From contig PMTV01000029.1 in assembly GCA_003167215.1 (NCBI GenBank), positions 62,001 to 126,000 of the forward strand: 64,000 bases of DNA. The letters are read 5' to 3'. Under the pieces are notes generated by a model that saw nothing but the letters and a program-made list of their open reading frames with translations, was not told the DNA's origin and did not search any database. The translations under genes were made by a program, and so were the position numbers. Shown here in pieces: positions 34,301 through 41,158 of the stretch. The stretch is from Acidobacteriota bacterium. Its GTDB lineage: Bacteria > Acidobacteriota > Terriglobia > Acidiferrales > UBA7541. Numbering within the stretch: the first letter of the stretch is position 1; every line of letters begins with the position of its first letter.

Positions 34301-34724
34301 AGGCGTAACGCAACCGGGCACGGTTCAATGGCTCAATCCCGATGCGTTTATTTCCACTGTGGACCCGAGCACTGGGGCATGCCTCGGAGGCGATAGCCCC
34401 GAGAATTGTCAGTTCGGAAACCTCGGTCGTAACGCGCTACGTGGTCCCGATTTTGCGTGGAGTGACTTCTATCTTACGAAAACGTTTCCCCTGACCGAGC
34501 GTGTGAAGGCGCGCTTCGACACGCAGTTTTTCAATGTCTTCAACCATCCGAATTTCGCGCTTCCGAGCATGGTTCTTGCTGGCATTCCGGGCAAGCCTAC
34601 TACGCAGACCGGGTTTGGCGCTTTTACTTCCACGACCTCTCCGCCGACCGGACTACTCGGTGTCGGTTTGGGCGGTGATAGCACGCCCCGTATGATTGCG
34701 TTTCAATTGCACTTGGAGTTCTAA
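31311..34724 (+). CDS. Oar-like TonB-dependent receptor 1
   Basis: A 1137-residue outer-membrane protein. After the signal peptide comes a carboxypeptidase-regulatory-like (Cna-B fold) domain at about 30-115: A-I-V-G-Q-V-S-D-A-S-G-G-A-V-P-H-A-T-V. Next are a plug-like region and a long beta-barrel that ends in Q-L-H-L-E-F with a terminal phenylalanine. This is the class greatly expanded in Acidobacteria, probably for uptake of sugars or oligomers. The start may be GTG 31311 or ATG 31326; neither has a good ribosome site. No ExbB/TonB gene is nearby, so the ligand cannot be inferred from context. Confidence 0.87.
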   Translation: MTRIAMYGLTVAALSLILFPGKAFPQGETTSAIVGQVSDASGGAVPHATVTVTNNETGLKRSATTDDSGRFNFPQLKPGAYSVKVEAEGFEPQQNDAVSSALGQKQTVDFTLKITRSSQTVEVSSEAPILNPENANTSTTLNAHALEDLPNPGGDLTYPLQFAAGALINTAGSGNDFVGGTNGYGNVEFNGLPALSNGYIVDGLETNDPLTNLNSGLSTNLVLGLNSISEVTVNTLSYAVDQGRYGASQVNYVTKSGSNQFHGNLYELWNGSKFDAADYFTNATPGNHKPRSTVNHFGGSVGGPIVHDKLFFFFDSEWVRIALPIVTPTIVPTQAFQAYVLQQVPSQSAPFYRQMFALYGNTSGAPRAILGCPLGANGNGCANSQSVSHSSDDHEQVQTARIDYNLNEKNTAWLRFQADTGLQAAYTDPINPLFNALSPQPLYSFAAGYTHVFSQNLVNYFNPAFSWYESLFGPADFQKTLSAFPIVLEGTGPNAFTPVGGLDNTWVQGRRASRFFINDNLAWSHGAHELRFGTNTRILRLNDYDFGEGSVPTVTYATLQQYIQGVASTATKTFPDAANEPFNFLNLDLYAQDTWKVTRKLTWTFGIRDTFNSNPLNPHEQIARLRGSFDSISHDVNQPLNAAILTGLGNVFSSTPLAILQPRTAIAWQFESKSVLRAGFGVFSDILPGSIADVVGVNPPYVKTFQGGILGTVGGTAIAPSEPGIVVPNSAVDATLAANQTFSSGFPQGQLSCASAQANPATCLPPVAITAVPDGKLHAPYFMEWSLGLEHELGTTGSIHAQYVGTRAVNQPYLTQVNGYQTVCDGCFAPFPYAHSTDPRFGAVTQFSTGANSHYNGLQLSAMKRMGHGLMGQINYTWSRCMDTVSNGGFLQFSSGGILSPLPGDLARDYGPCDYDIRHNLNAQYVYQFPVKVQNRLLGYALNGWQVSGTAFWHSGIPFSVLSTAYSANGNGIVNGSGPQFASVVPGVPLYQHSPIPGVTQPGTVQWLNPDAFISTVDPSTGACLGGDSPENCQFGNLGRNALRGPDFAWSDFYLTKTFPLTERVKARFDTQFFNVFNHPNFALPSMVLAGIPGKPTTQTGFGAFTSTTSPPTGLLGVGLGGDSTPRMIAFQLHLEF

Positions 34725-34927
34725 GGTCGTGATTCCCAGGTTGAGATGACGAGAGGTTCAACCCTCTGGCAACGCGAATCACGCGACGCCTGCTTCGAAG
34801 AAGAGCAGCCGGTCCTGACGCCCGCTTCCTTCACTCGCATTGACTTACCAACGTTCGCGTCCTACTATTTCGTCTTTCCGCAAGCTCTTGATTGCGGCGC
34901 GTTTGTGCACGCGCCAGGAGGCTCAAC

Positions 34928-35212
34928 GTGGAGGATTGGCAGTATGCTCAGGCTGACCGCGCAGAGGAGCTGGCTCAGCTGCATTACTTCACGATGAACA
35001 AGAACCAGAACGGAAAAAACGTCCCGTTCATTATTACCGTCAAGGAATTTGCAGTAGCACCTCAGGGACAGCATTTACGTTTTTTCGCCGAAGCCGACAA
35101 GCCCGTGAATCAGAGCACGGCCGCATTCGTCCCGTCGGGGTGGGGAGATTCAGTGTTGAAGGCATTGGCGGACTGTATGCGCTTGATCCGGCAATTTCCG
35201 TTCGAGGCTTAG
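34928..35212 (+). CDS. Small unknown soluble protein
   Basis: A 94-residue protein from a GTG at 34928, chosen because AGGAGG stands six bases before it. It contains F-I-I-T-V-K-E-F-A-V-A-P and a hydrophobic C-terminal helix (V-L-K-A-L-A-D-C-M-R-L-I-R). No signal peptide or known motif is seen. It lies about 50 bases before the STAS protein on the same strand and may be its partner. I do not recognise it. Confidence 0.6.
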   Translation: MEDWQYAQADRAEELAQLHYFTMNKNQNGKNVPFIITVKEFAVAPQGQHLRFFAEADKPVNQSTAAFVPSGWGDSVLKALADCMRLIRQFPFEA

Positions 35213-35263
35213 TTGCGCTGAACGCATCGCCAAAATCCCGGGAGTGAGGTAACAATTCGCGTG

Positions 35264-35611
35264 ATGCTATCGAAGAAAGAAATCAAGCCGGGAATCTGGG
35301 TGTTTGAATTGAGCGGGCGCGTGCAGATGGGCCCGGATTGCAAGCGCGTCGACCAGGAAGTGGAAAGCCACATCGCGAAGAACGAAACACGCATCATTCT
35401 TGACATGGCCGCAGTGGATCACATCGACAGCGCATTCGTCGGCCAAATCGTGAAGTCTTTCAGCAGGCTTTCCAAATGCGGCGGAACGCTGCGCCTGGCC
35501 GCGCTGTCAAGAATGGTCGAAGGCGTGGTGAATATGACGCAAGTAAACCGCGTGATCGGGGTTTATCCCACTGCCCTCGCCGCCTCAGAAGATTTCCCTG
35601 CGCCAAAATAA
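35264..35611 (+). CDS. STAS-domain anti-sigma-factor antagonist
   Basis: A 115-residue SpoIIAA/RsbV-like protein; the start is ATG 35264 or the adjoining GTG 35261. It has W-V-F-E-L-S-G-R-V at the N-terminus, and the usual phosphorylation region I-L-D-M-A-A-V-D-H-I-D-S-A-F-V-G, with Ser in the standard D-S position. Unphosphorylated it should bind an anti-sigma kinase and free a sigma factor, or act in a similar partner switch. No kinase or phosphatase lies nearby, so the switch partner is unlinked. Confidence 0.82.
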   Translation: MLSKKEIKPGIWVFELSGRVQMGPDCKRVDQEVESHIAKNETRIILDMAAVDHIDSAFVGQIVKSFSRLSKCGGTLRLAALSRMVEGVVNMTQVNRVIGVYPTALAASEDFPAPK

Positions 35612-35615
35612 TCTT

Positions 35616-35897
35616 CTAGGGAGCTTTCAGTTCACGTGGGCCCAGCTCTATCTCATCAATGTAGCACCAACCCCAGTCTTCTCCCGGCTCGAACGACTTC
35701 ATGATCGCGTGCTTGGTTTGATGAAAATGTTTGGTCGCATGTTTATTTTTTGACGAATCGCAGCACCCCACATGCCCGCATTCCAAACACAGTCGCAGGT
35801 GTACCCACGTATCGCCCATTTTCAAGCATTCCTCGCAGCCTTCGGGAGTCCGCGGCGTCACCTTGCGAATTTGATTCAAATGAGTGCAAGCCTTCAT
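35616..35897 (-). CDS. UBP-type zinc-finger protein
   Basis: A 93-residue protein made of one ZnF-UBP domain: C-T-H near the start, C-E-E-C, then C-L-E-C-G-H-V-G-C-C and paired histidines in H-A-T-K-H-F-H-Q-T-K-H. In eukaryotes this domain binds ubiquitin tails; its bacterial role is unclear. It begins 11 bases after the thioredoxin-reductase-like gene on the same strand, and relatives of the two are often neighbours, so it probably works with that flavoprotein. Confidence 0.85.
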   Translation of the reverse strand: MKACTHLNQIRKVTPRTPEGCEECLKMGDTWVHLRLCLECGHVGCCDSSKNKHATKHFHQTKHAIMKSFEPGEDWGWCYIDEIELGPRELKAP

Positions 35898-35907
35898 AAA
35901 TGCCCCC

Positions 35908-37176
35908 TTAAGTTTCCGCCAAATAGCGGTGCACGAATGTAACCGCCATCGCGCCTTCGCCCACCGCCGACGCGCACCGTTTCACCGATCCGTGCCGCAC
36001 GTCGCCCGCTGCAAAGAGCCCCGGCACATTCGTTTCCAAATAATACGGCGAACGCTCCAGCGGCCAGCTCTTCGGATATTTGCTGTCCTGCAACAAGTCC
36101 GGTCCCGTGACAAGGTAGCCGTCGGAATCGCGCACGATGCCCGGCTCGACCGCCCACTCCGTTTGCGGCTCGCCGCCGAGACACAAGAACAGCCAATTGG
36201 TATCAAATGTTTTCTCTTCGCGCGTTTCGTTATTCCTAAGCGTAATCGCCCGCAGCATATGATCGCCGTGCAGCGCGACGACTTCCGTGCGTGCCAGCAC
36301 CTCAATGTTCGGCGAGGAATGGATTCGATCCACCAGATATTGCGACAATGTACGCCTCAAGCAGTCGCCTCGAATCACGATTGTGACTTTCTTCGCGAAT
36401 CGCGCAAAATGCATTGACGCCTGCCCCGCGGAGTTGCCGCCGCCCACCACGACTACGTGCTTGTCTTCGCACAGCGTAGCTTCGCTCACTCCCGCGCCGT
36501 AATACACTCCGACGCCCTGGAATTTATCTTCGTTATCGAGGTTCAACTTGCGATAGCGCACACCGGTCGAGCAGATCGTCGCGTGTGCCACAATTTTTGT
36601 GCCGTCCGCCAAGTAGCCGGTGCCTTTGCCCGGCGCAAACTCTCCGCGAACTCCTTCGCGCAGCATCAAAATCTCCGTCCCAAACCGGTAAGCCTGCTCG
36701 CGTGCTCGCTTCGCCAGATCCGCGCCGCTGATTCCTTCCGGGAACCCCAGGTAGTTCTCGATCTTCGAACTTGTGCCCGCTTGCCCTCCCACCACGGAGC
36801 GCTCTATCAGTACAGTTTTCAATCCCTCGGACGCGCCATACACCGCCGCGCTCAGCCCCGCCGGCCCCGCGCCATAAATCGCCAGATCGTATTCTGAATT
36901 CGACGGATCGCTATACCATCCCAGCTTATCCGCGAGTTGCCGGATCGTGGGATTTTCCATTCGCGTCCCCGTCGGGCACAAGCAGATCGGCAGCCGCGGA
37001 TCATTCAGATTATCCACTCCGTATTCCCGCGCCTGCTCGTCAGTTTTCAGTTCTATCCATTCAAACGGCACATCGCCGCGTCCCAGAAAGTCGCGAATCG
37101 CGTACGCGCGCGCCGATTCGTTCCTCCCGATGATTTTCACGATACCCGGTTCATTCGCTTTCAACTCGTCCGCCAT
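35908..37176 (-). CDS. Thioredoxin-reductase-like flavoprotein without CxxC
   Basis: A 422-residue protein. The N-terminal 80 residues resemble a glutaredoxin-like fold (K-I-I-G-R-N-E-S-A-R) but lack a CxxC. FAD motif G-A-G-P-A-G-L-S-A near 102-110, NADPH motif V-V-G-G-G-N-S-A-G-Q near 248, and a final A-A-G-D-V-R follow the thioredoxin reductase plan. Where thioredoxin reductase has C-A-T-C, this protein has V-Y-Y-G-A-G-V-S-E-A, so it cannot reduce thioredoxin by the usual dithiol route. It may pass electrons to another acceptor. It forms a two-gene unit with the zinc-finger protein. Confidence 0.82.
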   Translation of the reverse strand: MADELKANEPGIVKIIGRNESARAYAIRDFLGRGDVPFEWIELKTDEQAREYGVDNLNDPRLPICLCPTGTRMENPTIRQLADKLGWYSDPSNSEYDLAIYGAGPAGLSAAVYGASEGLKTVLIERSVVGGQAGTSSKIENYLGFPEGISGADLAKRAREQAYRFGTEILMLREGVRGEFAPGKGTGYLADGTKIVAHATICSTGVRYRKLNLDNEDKFQGVGVYYGAGVSEATLCEDKHVVVVGGGNSAGQASMHFARFAKKVTIVIRGDCLRRTLSQYLVDRIHSSPNIEVLARTEVVALHGDHMLRAITLRNNETREEKTFDTNWLFLCLGGEPQTEWAVEPGIVRDSDGYLVTGPDLLQDSKYPKSWPLERSPYYLETNVPGLFAAGDVRHGSVKRCASAVGEGAMAVTFVHRYLAET

Positions 37177-37344
37177 GCTCCTCCTAATCGCACAATCAAT
37201 CCTTTAATTTACACCCATACCATACGATGGAAACAATAGGAGAAGAGCTTCAGGAATTATTTTAGGTGGGCTGCGGTCGTGGCAATATTAAAAAGCGAGA
37301 GCCCGCCGTATGATTGCCCGTTCGCCATTCACCTGGCTGTCTGG

Positions 37345-38730
37345 TTATTCGCCAGAAGCTTTAAGGCGGAACTCCGGCGTTTGGCTGCTCGCGTTCCGGT
37401 TGCTGCGTGTTCTAGCTTTCATCGAGTACAACGCCGCATCAGCCGCGCCCAATAGGAAATCTACCGTTTCGCCATCTTTAGGATAAAGGGCAACGCCAAA
37501 ACTGACCGACAGCTTTGGTTCGCGTCCATCATTCTCAAGACTGTCGCAGATGCGCTGAGCTACTAGATTGGCCGCCAGCTCTCCAGTCTCGGGCAGCACC
37601 AGCGCAAACTCATCCCCGCCGAAGCGCGCCGGAGTATCGATATTCCGGCTGCAGATGCACAAAACATCGGCCAGCCGGCACAGTGCCTGGCTACCGACGA
37701 TGTGCCCGAAACGATCGTTGATGTTCTTCAACCCGTCCAGGTCGAGGAACAGAAGAGCGAACTCACGCGCTGTCCGCTCGGAACGCTTGATTTCCGTGTC
37801 AACTGTTTCCACCAGGTGCCGGTAGTTGGCCAGTCCGGTAAGAGAATCCTTGGCTGCCTCCTGACGCAGACGGCTTTCAAGCTTGCGCTGCTCGGTGACG
37901 TCTTCGACGATGATCTCGTAACTAGCCATCCCGCCCTCTTTGCCCACTTCGCGTCCGCTCAGCCGAACTTTGATCGTCGCCCCATCTTTCCGCTTCCATT
38001 CAATTTCCAGCGGATCGCTGCCATCCTCGCTATCCCCTCCAGCGGGCTGCCCCAGCAATTGCGCTCGCGTAGACGCGTTGCAAAGCATCTCGCTTGCATG
38101 GTTCGCCGCCATCAGTTCGTCTCGAGATGCGTAACCGAGCATGGTCACCAGCGCCTGATTGACGTCCAGAAACTTGCCTTTGCTGTTGCAGCGGCATATT
38201 CCGTAATTCAGATTTCCTACCAGAGCGCGGTAACGTGCCTCGGAATGGCGTAGCTTTTTTTCCGTCTGATCCCGTTCCTCGCGCAGATTGTTCTCACTCA
38301 GGGCGCGACGAACGGCTACCGGAAGGTGTCCGATGTGATCCATTCCCACGCAATCAGCGGCGCCTTCGGTAATAAGTTTTGCCAGGGTTTCCAGTTGCGT
38401 TGTATGGGTCAGGAAGATGCAGGGAACCTGTCTTTCCCTCAGTCGCAGGATTTCCAGCGCTTGGGAGTCTTGCCAGTTTGCGGAGGGGTGCTCAGCTAGC
38501 ACCACGTCGTAGCATTTTGTCTTTAGGCGTCCTAGAAACTGCTCTGGAGTTAGAACCACATCTGCGCTGACCTTGAAATGCGCGCTTCGGAGCTCCCGCA
38601 CGCAATGCTCTACAACTGCGGCATCCCCATGGACAAACAGAACGCGCAAAGTGCGTCTTCGGCTTGCTGGCCCGATCAAGGCCAAAGGCAGGTCAGCTTG
38701 CTTGACGTAATCTCGTGACGTTAAGGCCAT
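37345..38730 (-). CDS. Diguanylate cyclase with degenerate receiver and PAS domain
   Basis: A 461-residue signalling protein. Residues about 28-150 resemble a receiver domain, but the phospho-acceptor Asp is replaced (D-V-V-L-A-E-H), so it is probably not phosphorylated. A PAS domain follows at about 165-285 (Y-G-I-C-R-C-N-S-K-G-K-F, ending E-D-V-T-E-Q-R-K). The GGDEF domain at about 295-450 has an intact active motif in R-F-G-G-D-E-F-A-L, so it should make cyclic di-GMP. No RxxD inhibitory site is evident just before the motif. It is monocistronic. Confidence 0.85.
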   Translation of the reverse strand: MALTSRDYVKQADLPLALIGPASRRRTLRVLFVHGDAAVVEHCVRELRSAHFKVSADVVLTPEQFLGRLKTKCYDVVLAEHPSANWQDSQALEILRLRERQVPCIFLTHTTQLETLAKLITEGAADCVGMDHIGHLPVAVRRALSENNLREERDQTEKKLRHSEARYRALVGNLNYGICRCNSKGKFLDVNQALVTMLGYASRDELMAANHASEMLCNASTRAQLLGQPAGGDSEDGSDPLEIEWKRKDGATIKVRLSGREVGKEGGMASYEIIVEDVTEQRKLESRLRQEAAKDSLTGLANYRHLVETVDTEIKRSERTAREFALLFLDLDGLKNINDRFGHIVGSQALCRLADVLCICSRNIDTPARFGGDEFALVLPETGELAANLVAQRICDSLENDGREPKLSVSFGVALYPKDGETVDFLLGAADAALYSMKARTRSNRNASSQTPEFRLKASGE

Positions 38731-39186
38731 TCAAAATCCGCCAGATTCGCGGGAGCTGGCGCGCCGCACCCGGACCTGTTCATACGTACCCAACCACACC
38801 ATAATGGAACAGACCCGGCCATATCTGTTCAAAACGGCACACTACGCCTTCTTACTTGCCCTGATCTGAACGATTTTGTCACCACCAAGGTCAGATCGTC
38901 TGCCGGGTGGCTTTGTGGGTCGCAGCCTTTTATCGTGCCTGTCCTGAGAAGACCGCCGAAGGGAGGCCGCGACACAAAGCCCCTAAACGACAGGTCTTCC
39001 TTTGTGCGGATTTTCCACCGAGCCTTGCCGCCAGCGGGATACCCTCTCTTTGCGATTCCCTGATGTGGCCGCGCGCGGTGGGGGAACTTAGTAGTGAACT
39101 ATCGGTGTGGTACCATCCGTCCTGCCGTTATGCCAACCAGCGAAATCATCGAAACGAAGGGCCGGATCACCGGCCCAATCTGATCG
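38731..39186. other. Intergenic region with two inverted repeats
   Basis: No gene is supported. GAACAGA (38807-38813) and TCTGTTC (38824-38830) form a perfect 7-bp inverted repeat with a ten-base spacer, 77 bp upstream of the GGDEF gene; this could be an operator. Farther on, GGCTTTGTGGGTCGC (38909-38923) and GCGACACAAAGCCC (38969-38982) form an imperfect 13-bp inverted repeat that may fold into a long hairpin. Confidence 0.45.
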
Positions 39187-40317
39187 ATGAATGCTCCACA
39201 AGAGCTACGAACGCTACTCCCTAACCTGCCGAAATCGCGTATCCCCGAACTTGACGGATTACGCGGCATGGCCATTCTGCTGGTTCTTCTTTACCACTAC
39301 GTTAGTATTCCCCCGGGTCAGCCGCCGTCGCCTCTGCTCCAGGGACTCTTCGCGATAGGTTGGTCGGGAGTGGACCTGTTTTTTGTTCTCTCTGGCTTCC
39401 TCATTGGCGGAATTTTGTTGGATGTCCGCCAATCACCCAACTACTTCAAAGCTTTCTACGGGCGCCGGTTTTATCGAATCGTGCCCTTGTACTACTTCTG
39501 GATTGGCATATATTTTATCGCCGCATCATTCTGGTCGAATCCGGAAACATGGCGTGCTATTCCGATCTACTTATTATTTCTGCAAAACTCCGCAAAGATT
39601 AATCATGCGGCGTTGGGGACGGCATTCCTCGGAGGCTTGTGGTCCCTTGCGGTTGAGGAGCAGTTCTATTTGATAATCCCATCCGTGATTCGATTCCTTT
39701 CGAGGCGCGGACTCCTCTTGATACTTTGGAGCGCAATCATTTGTTCCCCTGTACTTCGTGTCCTACTCCACGAGCATTTGCTGAGTCATCCAGCTGCTCC
39801 GTATATGCTGACTCCCTGCCGGGCTGACTCGCTTGCAATGGGCGTGCTATTGGCGCTTGGCTGGCGAAGCGAGCGACTGAGGGCGGCGTTCTACCGCTTT
39901 CAGACACTCATATGCGGGACATGTCTTGTGCTCTTCTGCGCGTTCCTATATCTAGCTGTCTGGAAACCTTCGCAGTACTCGCTGACCATGTATTCATGGG
40001 GTTTCTCAGTCGTGGATGCCTTTTTCGCCTGCCTGTTGGCAATTGCTGTCATGGCGCCCGGCAGCCGATGGGCCGCCTTTTGCCGTTTGTCCTTTCTTGC
40101 TGAAATTGGACGAGTCTCATATTGTCTGTATGTGATCCATGGAGTTGTGGATCTCGCGTGTCATGAACTCTTTTTCCACAGTCTGCCTCGATCCGACAGT
40201 TTAAAAACAGCTCTGGTGTCCGTGCTTGCAGCGGGGCTGAGTTACGGTCTGGCGGCCCTCTCTTGGAAGTTCTTCGAGCATCCGTTGTTGCGTAAAGGGC
40301 ACACGTTGAAATACTAA
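39187..40317 (+). CDS. Membrane acyltransferase 3 (OafA/ExoZ-like)
   Basis: A 376-residue inner-membrane O-acyltransferase. The N-terminus has the family signature I-P-E-L-D-G-L-R-G-M-A-I, followed by the catalytic histidine in L-L-Y-H-Y. Next comes F-F-V-L-S-G-F-L-I-G-G, then about ten hydrophobic helices, with S-L-A-V-E-E-Q-F-Y in the middle. Such enzymes acetylate or succinylate surface polysaccharides. It has no partner genes nearby, and the stretch before it lacks a clear ribosome site. Confidence 0.85.
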   Translation: MNAPQELRTLLPNLPKSRIPELDGLRGMAILLVLLYHYVSIPPGQPPSPLLQGLFAIGWSGVDLFFVLSGFLIGGILLDVRQSPNYFKAFYGRRFYRIVPLYYFWIGIYFIAASFWSNPETWRAIPIYLLFLQNSAKINHAALGTAFLGGLWSLAVEEQFYLIIPSVIRFLSRRGLLLILWSAIICSPVLRVLLHEHLLSHPAAPYMLTPCRADSLAMGVLLALGWRSERLRAAFYRFQTLICGTCLVLFCAFLYLAVWKPSQYSLTMYSWGFSVVDAFFACLLAIAVMAPGSRWAAFCRLSFLAEIGRVSYCLYVIHGVVDLACHELFFHSLPRSDSLKTALVSVLAAGLSYGLAALSWKFFEHPLLRKGHTLKY

Positions 40318-41158
40318 GATCGCATTTTGTTTTTCGGCAAATGGTCGCAGGGTTTGACGTTGCCGTCTTGAAATTTTCGTCTTCGTCTCTTTCCGCCAAT
40401 CGGATTCTCATCAAAAGATCGGAGATGGTCTCCCTGGGCTTATGCTCACAACATCCAGATCCTTGAATTTCGCCGAATCACGTGCTAGCGTCGCACGTGA
40501 TTAAAATAGAATATCGTCGAACGCTTCACCAAAGCCCGATTCCGGCTGAATCCCAGCCATTAATCCCAAGCGTCCTAGCTCCAAATAAACTCGCAATTTC
40601 GAGCTTCCTGCCTGCATTTCTATCCGGCACAGCCCAATATATAGAAACGGTTGTAACTCACTCAAAACAAACGCTGGAACAATTTCTACCCGGGGCCAGA
40701 ATTGCATGTCAGCCGCATTGGGCTTCCTCAAAAACCATGCATTCTGCGTCACTCGCTCGCCCTGACGACGGAAGGGTCGCTCAGTTTCTAACCGGTTCTG
40801 ACTCACATTCAGAAATGGCCGTAACTCACTCAAAACAAATGAGCCGACCATTTCTAACCGGTTCTAGAATTGCGCGTCAGCTGCACCTGCCATCTTCAGA
40901 AATGACGCAAAATACCGGGCCTCTAGTAGTATCCTTTGCCATTGGACTCCCTGAAAAACGCTGTGCAATTCTCGCGCGCGATTTCTGGAAGACAATTCCA
41001 ATAATGTGACCTAACAAATTGAGGAGTGCGCGATTGATTACCACGGCGGCCAGCGCTATCCGCATCTGGTCCGCGACGAAACCAAGCCCGACTATCTTGA
41101 CGATCTAATCAAAGCCCACGTGACTAAATAAGATTCTTGCTGAGCACGGCGCTAAAAC
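40318..41158. repeat. Gene-poor patch with imperfect repeats and a gene fragment
   Basis: GTAACTCACTCAAAACAAA occurs at 40653 and again at 40821, 168 bp apart. Each copy is followed after about 30 bp by a related block (TTTCTACCCGGGGCCAGAATTG, TTTCTAACCGGTTCTAGAATTG). A third partial block, TTTCTAACCGGTTCTGA, lies near 40788. An open frame crosses the repeats on each strand, but neither looks like a gene. At 41008-41130 a 38-codon open stretch ending in TAA reads like a real protein C-terminus (D-Y-H-G-G-Q-R-Y-P-H-L-V-R-D) but has no start, so it is probably a gene relic. Confidence 0.6.

Noticed and set aside
38907-39224. A 105-codon frame before the acyltransferase
   Set aside because: No domain, no ribosome site, and it overlaps an inverted repeat and the start of the acyltransferase.
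40482-41009. A 175-codon frame across the repeat patch
   Set aside because: It contains the repeats in translated form but has no start context or domain; described as a repeat region instead.
40318-41158. CRISPR array
   Set aside because: Only two to three imperfect, widely spaced repeats with no regular spacers and no cas genes.
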